This document shows positions 31,324 through 40,919 of a stretch of 64,000 nt of DNA, one piece after another. Each line of letters begins with the position of its first letter. The stretch's first letter is position 1. Source of the DNA: an uncultured Christensenellaceae bacterium (lineage in GTDB: Bacteria > Bacillota > Clostridia > Christensenellales > CAG-314). Position numbers and translations under genes: made by a program. The DNA is taken from positions 62,001 to 126,000 of the forward strand of contig CAJUNH010000004.1 in the NCBI GenBank assembly GCA_910587795.1. Reading direction: 5' to 3'. The notes beneath the pieces were generated by a model. That model did not search any database and was not told where the DNA came from. It saw only the letters and a program-made list of their open reading frames with translations.

Positions 31324-32601
31324 ATGATTATTACTGCGTCACAAATTAAGCGCGGCGACTTACAATCGATAGAAACCGAATACGTAGTTATTGAAGAAGG
31401 ATGTCTAAAAAACTTTAAAGATATACTTATTCAAAATAAAATTTCAGGCGTGGTAGCGGGGCTTTTCGATTCAAATACTATTTGCGCCGAAGGTATGTTT
31501 GTCCCCGATTTGGATCAACAAATCGTACTTGACGCCGAGGGTTTACACGCAGATGAAAAAGCTGTGGAAAAAACATTGTCGCAGTTACGCTGCGACGTCA
31601 AAGTGATTGCGGCGTTCGGTTCGGGTACTATAACCGACATTGCGCGGTATTGCGCCAAGCAGAAAAATTTGGTTTTAGTATGCTGTCCTACGGCGGCAAG
31701 CGTCGATGGGTTTTGTTCGTCGGTGTGCGCAATGACGTTTAACGGCGTAAAAGTTACAATACCGTCGGTCGCGCCTAAAATAGTTGTCGCCGATCTTTCG
31801 GTAATAAAAAACGCGCCGAAAAGATTAGTTAAAAGCGGTTTGGGTGATATTTTAGGTAAATACGTATCTCTTGCGGATTGGCGGATTGCCCATTTGATAA
31901 ACGGCGAGTATTACAGCGAAGATATTATGCAATTAGTATGCGGTGCGTTGGTCTCCGTTACGGATTTGGTAAAAAATAATGTTTTAAATGGAAACGAGTT
32001 TTATACGCAAATTACTTACGCGTTGCTATTGTCGGGCTTGGCTATGCAATTTATAGGTTCGTCCCGTCCCGCGTCCGGCGCGGAACATCATTTTTCGCAT
32101 TTAATAAGCGTTGCCCCTCCGTCGCTTGGAATAACTTCAAACGCTTTGCACGGAGAAAGCGTGGGCATAGGCACGTTAGCGCTTGTCGGGCATTACAAAA
32201 ACGCAGTAGCTCGTATGTTAAAGCACGACGGGTGTTTGCAAAAAATAATTGCCGAATTGACTAAATTGCGTCAAAACGGCAATAGGTTATACGGTTTAGA
32301 CTTTTACCGCCGTAATTTCGGTACGCTTGCCGAGCAGCTTTACAAAGAAAACGAAAACGATTGTCTTGCATCGGTTAAGGAAAATTTGCTGAAAAATAAT
32401 TGGAAAGACGTATGTCAGGTAATTGCCGAAATACCGTCCGTAGAGGAACTTAAAGCAATTTATATCAAATTAGGCATGAAAACGGATTTAAGCGATATAG
32501 GTGTAGACGAAAGTAAAAAGGAACTTCTTGTAAGATTGAGCCCGAATATACGCAACAGACTAACTTTAAACAGACTTTTGCTGTTAGCAAATTTAATTTA
32601 A
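31324..32601 (+). CDS. AraM/glycerol-1-phosphate dehydrogenase-family protein
   Basis: A 425-residue protein from the ATG at 31324 (aaaggaag upstream); the in-frame GTG at 31294 lacks a ribosome site. VIAAFGSGTITDIARYCA is the NAD-binding motif and DILGKY, HHFSHL and HGESVGIGT supply the metal ligands of the iron-alcohol dehydrogenase-like AraM/EgsA family. In Bacillus AraM makes glycerol-1-phosphate from dihydroxyacetone phosphate and lies in the arabinose operon. Here too it heads the operon. Its exact substrate is not proved by sequence. Confidence 0.85.
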   Translation: MIITASQIKRGDLQSIETEYVVIEEGCLKNFKDILIQNKISGVVAGLFDSNTICAEGMFVPDLDQQIVLDAEGLHADEKAVEKTLSQLRCDVKVIAAFGSGTITDIARYCAKQKNLVLVCCPTAASVDGFCSSVCAMTFNGVKVTIPSVAPKIVVADLSVIKNAPKRLVKSGLGDILGKYVSLADWRIAHLINGEYYSEDIMQLVCGALVSVTDLVKNNVLNGNEFYTQITYALLLSGLAMQFIGSSRPASGAEHHFSHLISVAPPSLGITSNALHGESVGIGTLALVGHYKNAVARMLKHDGCLQKIIAELTKLRQNGNRLYGLDFYRRNFGTLAEQLYKENENDCLASVKENLLKNNWKDVCQVIAEIPSVEELKAIYIKLGMKTDLSDIGVDESKKELLVRLSPNIRNRLTLNRLLLLANLI

Positions 32602-32643
32602 CCGACGGACATCGGTAAAATATAAGAAAGGAGAAATAATACT

Positions 32644-35016
32644 ATGAAAACGAAATGTTTACTTCCGTTAAAAAAATGGCCGCGCTCATTTACTGTTTTT
32701 TTTGCGTGTCTGTGCATTGTGGCGATATGCTTTCTCGTATCGTCGCTATGTATGACTAACGGTTGGACGGCTACGGTAAAAGATTTGCAAAACGCCGAAA
32801 ACAGCGGCGTAATTACACGTACGCCCACGGACGGAGACGGTCCAAAGGAGTATACTATCAAAGGCAAGGTCACGTCGGGAATATTAATAATCCCCAAAAA
32901 TGCCACAAAAGACAATCCCGCGCCCGCCGTTACGTTTACGCACGGCGTGTATAACAACCGTGAAATGCTTGAGCAGTTTGCTATTGAAATGGCGCGCCGC
33001 GGCTTTGTAACGCTGATGATCGACCGCGAGCAATCGGGGCATAACGACGACGTTACGGTCAATTCGGGCGATATATTGTTGGAAGCGTCCAAGTACTTAA
33101 TTAACCTTACAGATAAAAACGGAAACCGCATCGTAGATGAAACCAGAGTAGGCGTAGCGGGCCATTCGTTTGCCGGTATGGTTATCAGCGGGGCGTTAGG
33201 GCTGGATTCGCCTGTTGCTACCAGTAATGTAAAAATCGTAAAGACAAGTATGTTCGGCACGACAACCGAAACTAAAACTCTTGTCGGCGCCAGCGACGAA
33301 GCGCTCAGCGCGGGCTATCATATGGGCATTATCTCGGCGGCACTGCCTATCGGATGCGCTACGACGCGATACAATCCGGGCCCCAGTATCATTGCTTTGG
33401 GCGATATAAAAGCAAATTCCGACGATATGTACGATGGCTGCACAACCAAAAATCCCGTTTACGTACCTATTGCCAAAAATATAATGACGGCGACCGATTT
33501 TGCGTCTGCGGTTAACGGAAAGTACAGCGGAAGCGTGGACGGTAATTTGTACGTTAAAAACGGCGACAGTTACGCAGCGGTTACGTCTGCCGATAATTTT
33601 AAGGCTAATAAGCAGTATTATAAGTACACTTCAACAGGTGTAAATTCCAATTATTTTATGCAATCTCGCGAAGCGATGACGTTTGTCGGCTTGAACCCTG
33701 CCGAAGTAACAGGAGATTCTTACGGCATTGTAAACGGCGGTATTTACGACAAAAACACAGGCACGTTGCTTGCTCAACCTAAAGACGAAGTACAGTTTGT
33801 AAAAAGCAATACTAAATATGCGTCCGTTATGTCCAAGGGCGAAAAATTGGCGACAGAAGGCAGAAGCATACGCGTTTACTACGAATTTAAAGGAATACAT
33901 CAATTTTGCACTTTTTCAACGGCTACGGCTGCCGCAAGCGTAGATTTTTTCTATTCGGCGTACGGCGTACCCTACGGCGCAAGGTTTATTTCTCCGGGTA
34001 ATCAGGTATGGACTTTAAAAGAAGCTGCGGGCGCGTTGGGTATAGTAGCGATGTTCGTAATGCTCATTGGATTGTTGGATCTGTTGCTGAAAACAAAATT
34101 TTTCTCGTCGCTTAAAGCTACAGACGAAGAAATAGCCGCAGGAAGTACCGAGCCTATATACAAAGATCCTTTAAAAGCGGTTTGCTATTGGCTGACATTT
34201 GCTGCAACTGCCCTGTTTGGAGGATTGTTCTACTGTTATAAACTGGACGAGTGTTTCACCGACAGTATTTTTAAAATGCTTCTTGAAAGGGAACAGGGCA
34301 TTATCTTCAATTTGGAACTTACCCGTTGGACGGAAGTGTGGAGATTTGCTTACTGGGGAATGGTATGTGCATTATTCGCCGTAGGCGTAACGCTGCTGTT
34401 TTGGCTGGTTCGTATAATCGTTAACAAGATAAGATATAAGGACGAATTCTGCAGTGAACACGTAGACAACCCGTTTGTCGGTTTTAAAGTTCGCAGCGGC
34501 AAAAACGCAATGAAAACCGTCCTTTTAGCAACGATAATTGTTTCGGCGTTTTATCTTATAGTATGGGCTATGTGGTACGTCAGTTGCGTTGACTTCCAAA
34601 TATTCACGCTTAATCTTAGAATATTTAAGGGATCGCGTATTATTTCTTATTTGAGCTATGCGCCTTACTTTATCGTATTCTATTTAGTTAACGGAGCTTT
34701 GGGACAAAACTATCGTGTAAAAGATATGCCCGAATGGCTGACTGTAACGTTACAGGTTATTGCAAATACGTTTGTATTTACGGTTATTATTTGGGCGGCT
34801 AACAATTACTACATTAATGTAGGAGTCGTGCAAAACAACGCAGTTTGGAAGAATTTTTGTTATGCGTATCCCACTATACCTATGGTTGCGCTCTGTACCG
34901 TTGTTCAGCGCAGATTCTACACCCGTACGGGTAACGCTTGGCTGTCGGCTATCGTTTGCGGAGTTTTATCGGCATTCATTGCGTGCGCCAATCAGTGTGT
35001 CGGTTTCGGCATATAA
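32644..35016 (+). CDS. Membrane-bound alpha/beta hydrolase fused to a polytopic domain
   Basis: A 790-residue protein. One N-terminal membrane helix (about 18-40) precedes an alpha/beta hydrolase: VTFTHGVYNNREM (oxyanion region), then VGVAGHSFAGMV, the G-x-S-x-G nucleophile elbow near residue 172, and a possible catalytic His in FKGIHQFCTF. From about residue 460 there are some seven or eight further membrane helices. It stands between the araM-like and kinase genes, so it may remove esters from arabinose-containing glycans at the membrane; this is inference. The fusion to a large membrane domain is unusual. Confidence 0.7.
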   Translation: MKTKCLLPLKKWPRSFTVFFACLCIVAICFLVSSLCMTNGWTATVKDLQNAENSGVITRTPTDGDGPKEYTIKGKVTSGILIIPKNATKDNPAPAVTFTHGVYNNREMLEQFAIEMARRGFVTLMIDREQSGHNDDVTVNSGDILLEASKYLINLTDKNGNRIVDETRVGVAGHSFAGMVISGALGLDSPVATSNVKIVKTSMFGTTTETKTLVGASDEALSAGYHMGIISAALPIGCATTRYNPGPSIIALGDIKANSDDMYDGCTTKNPVYVPIAKNIMTATDFASAVNGKYSGSVDGNLYVKNGDSYAAVTSADNFKANKQYYKYTSTGVNSNYFMQSREAMTFVGLNPAEVTGDSYGIVNGGIYDKNTGTLLAQPKDEVQFVKSNTKYASVMSKGEKLATEGRSIRVYYEFKGIHQFCTFSTATAAASVDFFYSAYGVPYGARFISPGNQVWTLKEAAGALGIVAMFVMLIGLLDLLLKTKFFSSLKATDEEIAAGSTEPIYKDPLKAVCYWLTFAATALFGGLFYCYKLDECFTDSIFKMLLEREQGIIFNLELTRWTEVWRFAYWGMVCALFAVGVTLLFWLVRIIVNKIRYKDEFCSEHVDNPFVGFKVRSGKNAMKTVLLATIIVSAFYLIVWAMWYVSCVDFQIFTLNLRIFKGSRIISYLSYAPYFIVFYLVNGALGQNYRVKDMPEWLTVTLQVIANTFVFTVIIWAANNYYINVGVVQNNAVWKNFCYAYPTIPMVALCTVVQRRFYTRTGNAWLSAIVCGVLSAFIACANQCVGFGI

Positions 35017-35080
35017 TTATCAAATGTTTTTTTGCGGAAGTTCCGTACTTTTTACGGCTCATATTTTTCCGCAAAGATTC

Positions 35081-35106
35081 AAGCAGGCTACCTAGGCAGC
35101 CTGCTT
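35081..35106 (+). terminator. Hairpin between hydrolase and kinase genes
   Basis: A perfect 9-bp stem (35081-35089 with 35098-35106). There is no T run, so it may attenuate or protect the message rather than end it. Confidence 0.4.
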
Positions 35107-35135
35107 GTTGCTGAAATAGTATAACTGAGGTTGAT

Positions 35136-36728
35136 ATGGATCAAATTGCAGAATTTATAACGGACGGAAACGCTGTTTTGGGAATAGAAATAGGATCTAC
35201 CAGAATCAAATCTTCGCTTATAGACGGAGAATACAATGTAATTGCGAGCGGTTCTTACGTTTGGGAAAATAAATTTGTCGACGGATACTGGACGTATTCG
35301 CAAGAGGATATATGGAAAGGTTTGCAAGGAAGTTATCTCGATTTGTGCGGCGACGTCTTTAATCGTTACAGAGTACATATCTCAAAGCTTAAAGCAATAG
35401 GCGTTTCTGCGATGATGCATGGTTATTTACCTTTCGGCGCTAACGGCGAACAGCTTGTTCCTTTTAGGACTTGGCGCAACTCTACGACAGCGGCCGCAGC
35501 CGAAAAACTTACGAAATTGTTCGGTTTTCACGTTCCTCAGCGTTGGAGTATAGCTCACTTGTATCAGGCGATCCTTAATTGCGAGTCTCATGTAAAAGAC
35601 GTTTGTTATCTTACCACTCTTGCAGGATACGTTCATTGGAAGCTTACGGGTTGCAAAGCGGTAGGCGTAGGCGAAGCGTCTGGAATAGTCCCTTTAAACG
35701 CAGACGGAACCGACTACGACGAAGAAATGGTGTCGAAATTTGATAAACTTGTTTCGCCGAACGGATTTTCTTGGAAATTGCGCGGCATTTTACCGAAAAT
35801 TCTTCGAGCGGGAGCAACTGCAGGATATTTGACTGTCGATGGCGCAAAGCTTTTGGATGCTTCGGGAAAGTTACTTCAAGGAACACCTTTTTGCCCTCCC
35901 GAGGGAGACGCTCAAACGGGAATGACCTCTACTAACAGCGTTAAAGCTAAGACCGGCAATATTTCGGCGGGCACGTCGGTATTTGCTATGATAACGCTTG
36001 ACAAACCTCTCAGCAAGTATTATCGCGAGGTAGACATAGTAGCTACGCCTCAGGGCAAACCGACGGCTATGGTTCATTGCAATAATTGCAGCAGTGATAT
36101 AAACGCTTGGGCGGATATTTTTGCACAATTCGCCTCAGCGAGCGGGATAAATATCAGCAGAAACGATTTGTACGGCTTATTGTTTGCCGAATCGTTAAAG
36201 GGCGACGACGATTGCGCCGAAATGCTTTCATATAATTTTCTGTCGGGAGAACATATAGTGGATTTGACGGAAGGCAGACCGATTTTCGCAAGAAGTCCCG
36301 ACTGCAAATTTACTCTTGCAAACTTTATTAAAAACCTTTTGTATTCGTCTTTTTGCGTATTAAAACGCGGAATGGACGTATTATGTAGAGCCGAAAACGT
36401 TCAAATAGACAATCTTGTAGCGCAGGGCGGGATGTTTAAAATAAAACATGTGGCGCAGCAAATTTTATCTAACGCGTTAAACGTTCCTATATTAGTGCGC
36501 GATACGGCAGGCGAAGGAGGAGCATGGGGTATGGCGCTCCTTGCTTCTTATATGCTCGATAACGGTAATTTGCCTCTTGACGAATTTTTGGATTTAAAAG
36601 TTTTTTCAAATCGTTCGGGCGACTGTGTGCGTCCGTCGGTAGGCGGTGTAAAGGGATTTAACCGTTATTATAACCGCTTTCTTAAATGTTTGGATGTGGA
36701 ACGGGAAACGGTAAGGAGGTTAAAATAA
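35136..36728 (+). CDS. araB: FGGY-family sugar kinase, probable L-ribulokinase
   Basis: A 530-residue protein of the FGGY/ASKHA kinase family. The N-terminal LGIEIGSTRIKSSLI is the first phosphate loop, MMHGYLPFG and the later GNISAGTSVFAM are conserved family regions, and AQGGMFK plus AGEGGAWGMALLA form the second nucleotide lobe. It lies directly before araD (1-base overlap) and araA, so it most likely phosphorylates L-ribulose to L-ribulose 5-phosphate. The specificity is inferred from the operon; a xylulokinase-type activity cannot be excluded from sequence alone. Confidence 0.82.
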   Translation: MDQIAEFITDGNAVLGIEIGSTRIKSSLIDGEYNVIASGSYVWENKFVDGYWTYSQEDIWKGLQGSYLDLCGDVFNRYRVHISKLKAIGVSAMMHGYLPFGANGEQLVPFRTWRNSTTAAAAEKLTKLFGFHVPQRWSIAHLYQAILNCESHVKDVCYLTTLAGYVHWKLTGCKAVGVGEASGIVPLNADGTDYDEEMVSKFDKLVSPNGFSWKLRGILPKILRAGATAGYLTVDGAKLLDASGKLLQGTPFCPPEGDAQTGMTSTNSVKAKTGNISAGTSVFAMITLDKPLSKYYREVDIVATPQGKPTAMVHCNNCSSDINAWADIFAQFASASGINISRNDLYGLLFAESLKGDDDCAEMLSYNFLSGEHIVDLTEGRPIFARSPDCKFTLANFIKNLLYSSFCVLKRGMDVLCRAENVQIDNLVAQGGMFKIKHVAQQILSNALNVPILVRDTAGEGGAWGMALLASYMLDNGNLPLDEFLDLKVFSNRSGDCVRPSVGGVKGFNRYYNRFLKCLDVERETVRRLK

Positions 36729-37417
36729 TGTTGGAGCAGCTTAAACTAGACGTATTGCAAGCTAATCTCGATTTGGTAAAAAACGGTTTAGTTTTGTTTA
36801 CGTGGGGAAATGTGTCTGCAATAGACCGTGAGAGCGGTTACGTAGTAATAAAGCCCAGCGGAGTGGAATATGTAAATATGTCCGCCGAAGATATGGTAGT
36901 AGTGGATTTGGACGGTAAGATCGCGGAGGGTAAATATCGCCCATCGTCCGATACTCCTACACATTTGGAAATTTACAAACAGCACAGTGAAATCGGAGGT
37001 ATAGTTCACACGCACAGTGCATACGCTACGGCATTTGCTCAAGCGGGCAGGCGTATTCCCGTTTACGGAACGACTCACGCGGACTATTTTTATGGGGATA
37101 TACCGTGCGCGCGTACTCTTACTTTTGCCGAAACGGAAGATTACGAAAAAAATACGGGGGTGATAATAAACGAAACGTTTGCACATAAAGATGTTTCCGC
37201 CGTTCCCGCATGTTTAGTCGCGCACCACGGCGTATTTGCTTGGGGAAAAAACGCCTCGCAGGCGGTATATCACGCTACGGTAGCGGAGCAAGTAGCTAAA
37301 ACAGCGTTTTTAACCGAGCTACTCGGCGGCAGCGACGTACTTCCCCGGCATATTGCGGACAAGCACTACAAGCGTAAGCACGGAAAAAACGCTTATTACG
37401 GACAAAATAAGAGGTAG
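36728..37417 (+). CDS. araD: L-ribulose-5-phosphate 4-epimerase
   Basis: A 229-residue class II aldolase/epimerase. GNVSA, then KPSGVEY, SSDTPTHLEIY, GGIVHTHSAYATAFAQAGR (zinc His pair), THADYFYG and AHHGVFAWG match AraD throughout, and its length is normal. It converts L-ribulose 5-phosphate to D-xylulose 5-phosphate. I chose the ATG at 36728, overlapping the kinase stop by one base, because of the aaggagg at 36713-36719. Confidence 0.94.
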   Translation: MLEQLKLDVLQANLDLVKNGLVLFTWGNVSAIDRESGYVVIKPSGVEYVNMSAEDMVVVDLDGKIAEGKYRPSSDTPTHLEIYKQHSEIGGIVHTHSAYATAFAQAGRRIPVYGTTHADYFYGDIPCARTLTFAETEDYEKNTGVIINETFAHKDVSAVPACLVAHHGVFAWGKNASQAVYHATVAEQVAKTAFLTELLGGSDVLPRHIADKHYKRKHGKNAYYGQNKR

Positions 37418-37420
37418 TAT

Positions 37421-38842
37421 ATGAAAAAGCTATACTTTATTACAGGCAGTCAAGACTTGTACGGCGCAGATACTCTAAAACAAGTGGCAGCTGACAGCCG
37501 TCAAATTATAGAATATCTAAATTTGCGTTTAAAAAATACTGCCGAGATAGTTTGGCAGCCCACGGTAACTACTTCAGACGAAGCAGAAGACGTATTTATA
37601 AAAGCGACAGCAGATAAGGATTGCGTAGGCGTAATAACATGGATGCATACGTTTTCTCCTGCTAAAATGTGGATACGCGGACTGCAAATTTTAAATAAAC
37701 CTATGTTGCACTTACATACGCAAGCAAACGAAAAAATTCCCTACGAAAGCATAAATATGGATTTTATGAATCTTAATCAGTCGGCGCACGGCGACAGGGA
37801 ATTCGGTTTTATTTGCGCACGGCTGGGAGTAAAGCGCGAAGTTGCGGTAGGGTATTATAAGCACGATTGCGTAATAGAAAAAGTCCGTTCTTTTGCGCAG
37901 GTCGCAATAGCCGTTGATTTTTCACGCAGAATGAAGGTTGCGATGTTCGGCAGCAATATGCGCGACGTTGCGGTTACCGACGGAGACAGAGTTGAAAGCG
38001 AAATTCGTTACGGCTGGAACGTCAATTACTACGGCATAGGCGATTTGGTGGATTTAATCGAAGGCGTTACCGAGCGTGAAATTGACGAAAAAACGGCGCA
38101 GTATGCAGAAAAATACGAAATGGCAACAGACGATATCGTCTCGGTAAAGGAGCAGGCAAAGTATCAAATAGCGATTGAAAAATTTTTGAAAAGGGAAAAA
38201 GTATCCGCTTTTACCGATACATTTCAGGATTTGCACGGTTTAAATCAGCTTCCCGGACTTGCTGTTCAGGATATAATGGCTAAGGGCGTAGGTTTCGGTC
38301 CCGAAGGCGATTACAAAACAAGCGCGTTAATGGCAGTTATGTGTAAAATGGCTCTGGGTCGCCTCGGCGCCACTGCATTTACCGAAGACTATACTTACGA
38401 TTTGACTGCGGGCGACGAAAAAGAGCTGGCTTCGCATATGTTGGAAATTTCTCCCGTATTTGCGGCGGAAAAGCCAAAAATTCAAGTTCATCCTTTGAGC
38501 ATCGGCGGTAAGCAGGCTCCGGCGCGATTAGTGTTTGACGGTATAGAGGGCGAAGGAATAGCCGTTTCTATGGTAGATATTGGCTCGCATTTCCGTCTTG
38601 TATGCGCCAAAATAAATTTAATACGCCAGCCTCAGCCAATGCCGAACCTTCCCGTTGCAAGACTTATGTGGAAATTAATTCCCGATTTTAAAACAGGAGC
38701 GGCGGCGTGGATATATGCAGGCGGAGCGCATCATGCGGTTGTGTCAACTGCGCTTACGGTCGACGATATCCGTATGTTTGCAAAATTTACGGATACCGAA
38801 ATTGTAGTAATAGACGAAAATACAAAACTTACCGACATGTAA
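37421..38842 (+). CDS. araA: L-arabinose isomerase
   Basis: A 473-residue protein that starts MKKLYFITGSQDLYG and contains TWMHTFSPAKMWI, HTQANEKIPY and MDFMNLNQSAHGDREFG, hallmark AraA segments. Metal ligands are expected at Glu and His positions including HP in IQVHPLSIGGK. It converts L-arabinose to L-ribulose with Mn2+, the first step of the pathway whose next two enzymes lie just upstream. Length is normal. It starts three bases after araD. No arabinose transporter is encoded in this window. Confidence 0.96.
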   Translation: MKKLYFITGSQDLYGADTLKQVAADSRQIIEYLNLRLKNTAEIVWQPTVTTSDEAEDVFIKATADKDCVGVITWMHTFSPAKMWIRGLQILNKPMLHLHTQANEKIPYESINMDFMNLNQSAHGDREFGFICARLGVKREVAVGYYKHDCVIEKVRSFAQVAIAVDFSRRMKVAMFGSNMRDVAVTDGDRVESEIRYGWNVNYYGIGDLVDLIEGVTEREIDEKTAQYAEKYEMATDDIVSVKEQAKYQIAIEKFLKREKVSAFTDTFQDLHGLNQLPGLAVQDIMAKGVGFGPEGDYKTSALMAVMCKMALGRLGATAFTEDYTYDLTAGDEKELASHMLEISPVFAAEKPKIQVHPLSIGGKQAPARLVFDGIEGEGIAVSMVDIGSHFRLVCAKINLIRQPQPMPNLPVARLMWKLIPDFKTGAAAWIYAGGAHHAVVSTALTVDDIRMFAKFTDTEIVVIDENTKLTDM

Positions 38843-38999
38843 CTATAACTGTATCGGAGCATTTAATTGTTTTAGAAAGTGCAGTAAATCTTTTTAATAC
38901 CGTTGCTGTATAATATTAATAATTTATAAAAAATACAAAACGCGCCGTTAAAATTTTGTTATGATTTGCTTAAAAAGTTGAAAATTACTCGGTATAAAT

Positions 39000-39145
39000 A
39001 TTATTGTCGGCGCAGCCGTGGGTGTGCGCAGCGGCGGTTTGGCCCATTAAGTAGCCGTACGTGGCACAAGTTTCGTTATGGTTTTTAATTCAAATAATCA
39101 TTAATGCGGACGGAAAAATAATTCCGTCCGTATTTCGTATTTTTT
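39000..39145 (+). ncRNA. Candidate small RNA with intrinsic terminator
   Basis: Inside a 580-base intergenic gap, bases ~39007-39075 are strikingly GC-rich and self-complementary (for example gcgca with tgcgc, gccg with cggc). A TTGAAA-like/TATAAA promoter lies just upstream. The block ends with a stem (39106-39115 with 39122-39131) and a T-rich tail. No open frame with ribosome site is present. I do not recognise a known RNA family. Confidence 0.4.
39105..39145 (+). terminator. Intrinsic terminator
   Basis: Stem gcggacggaa/ttccgtccgt (39106-39115 with 39122-39131, the outermost pair G-T) followed by tatttcgtattttttt. Confidence 0.78.
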
Positions 39146-39158
39146 TGCGCTTATTTTA

Positions 39159-39195
39159 TTGAAAATTTGTTCTAAATTGTGTATACTAACATATG
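39159..39195 (+). promoter_or_regulatory. Promoter with SOS-box-like element before the Y-family polymerase
   Basis: TTGAAA (39159-39164), 17 bases, TATACT (39182-39187). Just over the -10, ctaacatatgtaca resembles the Gram-positive LexA site CGAACATNNGTTCG with several mismatches. The ~235-base leader before the polymerase start is long. Confidence 0.5.
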
Positions 39196-39422
39196 TACAG
39201 ATGTAAATGCACTGTAAAGTAAGAAAGCCGCGGACGGTAGGTAATTTTGTATTAGCAGATTAATAAATGATTTTGGAATAAAAAATCTATTAAAAAACAA
39301 TCTTACTAAACGCTTATAAAAGGTGTCTAAAAATAATGTGAGGCTATTTTTAATTTTTTGCCGTGCGGTTAAAGTATAAAAGATGTTGGGTTGTGCTATA
39401 CATTATTTGCAAAGAGGTTTAA

Positions 39423-40919
39423 ATGGAAAAGCAACGGACATACATCGCAATAGACTTAAAGTCTTTTTACGCTTCCGTCGAGTGCGTAGAGCGCAATTTG
39501 GACGCTATGGACACGCACCTTGTCGTTGCGGACTCTTCCCGTACGGAAAAGACCATTTGTCTTGCTGTATCTCCGTCGCTTAAAGAGTACGGCTTAGGCG
39601 GACGCGCAAGGCTGTTTGAAGTAGTGCAAAAAGTTAAACAAATCAACGCCGACCGACGTTTTAAGGCGCCTGACAAAAAGTTTAGCGGTAAATCGTGCAT
39701 TGCAAGCGAATTGTCTGCAAATCCGTCGTTAGAGTTGGATTTTGTAATTGCTCCGCCGCAAATGGCAAAATATATGCAATTAAGCACGAAAATTTACAAT
39801 ATCTACAAAAAATACGTTTCGGCGGACGATATTGTAGTTTATTCTATAGACGAAGTTTTTATAGACGCAACGGATTATTTAAAGTATTATAACTGTACTG
39901 CAAAGCAGCTTGTAATGAAAATTATTTTGGACGTATTAAAAACTACGGGCATTACCGCAACGGCGGGCATCGGTACAAATCTGTACCTTGCCAAAGTGGC
40001 AATGGATATAGGCGCAAAGCACATCAAGGCGGATAAAAACGGCGTACGTATAGCGACGTTGGACGAAATGACCTACCGCAAAAGACTTTGGTCGCACGAG
40101 CCTATTACGGATTTTTGGCGCGTCGGCAGGGGGTATGCAAACAAACTGCAAATGCACGGCATTACCTCTATGGGGGACGTGGCGCGCTGTTCGCTGGAAA
40201 ACGAGGATTTGCTTTACGGACTGTTCGGCATAAATGCCGAATTGTTGATAGATCACGCTTGGGGATACGAACCGTGCGAAATTAAGCATATCAAGGCATA
40301 TAAGCCGCAAAATAACTGTTTGTCGTCGGGGCAGGTTTTAATCTGTCCGTACGACTACGAAAAAACAAAGATAATCGTTAAGGAAATGATTGAGTTGCTT
40401 TGCTTAGATTTAGTTGCCCAAAAAATCGTCACAAACCAAATAGTGCTGACAATAGGGTACGATGCCGAAAATTTAACTAACCCCGATATCCGCAAAAAAT
40501 ATAAAGGAGAAGTAACTACCGACTATTACGGACGCAAAATTCCCAAACACGCCCACGGTACGGAAAATTTGGGCTGTTATACTTCGTCCGCGCAGCGGAT
40601 AATGAAAGCGGCTGTGGAGTTGTTTGATCGTATCTATAATAAAAACTTACTTGCGCGCAGGATTAGCGTCACCGCTAATTTTGTTATAGACGAGGCGGAG
40701 GGGGATAGGCGCAACAGCTGCAGACAACTGTCTATTTTTGATAACGAGGACGCGGCGATATGCGAAAAGCAAAAGCTTAACAGAGAACGTCGGTTAAAGG
40801 AAACGGAAATTGCTTTGCAGAAAAAGTACGGCAAAAACGCGATATTAAAGGGAACGGATTTGCAGGAGGGCGCAACTACAAAAGAGCGTAACGGAAAAAT
40901 AGGAGGACACAAAGCATAA
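39423..40919 (+). CDS. Y-family DNA polymerase (UvrX/DinB type)
   Basis: A 498-residue protein. IAIDLKSFYASVEC carries the first metal-binding Asp, VYSIDEVFID the second pair (DE), and AGIGTNLYLAKVAMD the helix-hairpin region, as in UmuC/UvrX polymerases. Near the C-terminus RQLSIF is a beta-clamp binding motif. The enzyme copies past DNA damage at low fidelity. It is coupled by a 1-base overlap to a YolD-like gene, the standard Bacillota arrangement. SOS control is suggested by the promoter region. Confidence 0.92.
   Translation: MEKQRTYIAIDLKSFYASVECVERNLDAMDTHLVVADSSRTEKTICLAVSPSLKEYGLGGRARLFEVVQKVKQINADRRFKAPDKKFSGKSCIASELSANPSLELDFVIAPPQMAKYMQLSTKIYNIYKKYVSADDIVVYSIDEVFIDATDYLKYYNCTAKQLVMKIILDVLKTTGITATAGIGTNLYLAKVAMDIGAKHIKADKNGVRIATLDEMTYRKRLWSHEPITDFWRVGRGYANKLQMHGITSMGDVARCSLENEDLLYGLFGINAELLIDHAWGYEPCEIKHIKAYKPQNNCLSSGQVLICPYDYEKTKIIVKEMIELLCLDLVAQKIVTNQIVLTIGYDAENLTNPDIRKKYKGEVTTDYYGRKIPKHAHGTENLGCYTSSAQRIMKAAVELFDRIYNKNLLARRISVTANFVIDEAEGDRRNSCRQLSIFDNEDAAICEKQKLNRERRLKETEIALQKKYGKNAILKGTDLQEGATTKERNGKIGGHKA

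Noticed and set aside
32598..33260. 220-residue minus-strand ORF overlapping the alpha/beta hydrolase
   Set aside because: Antisense shadow; the plus-strand frame has clear hydrolase motifs.
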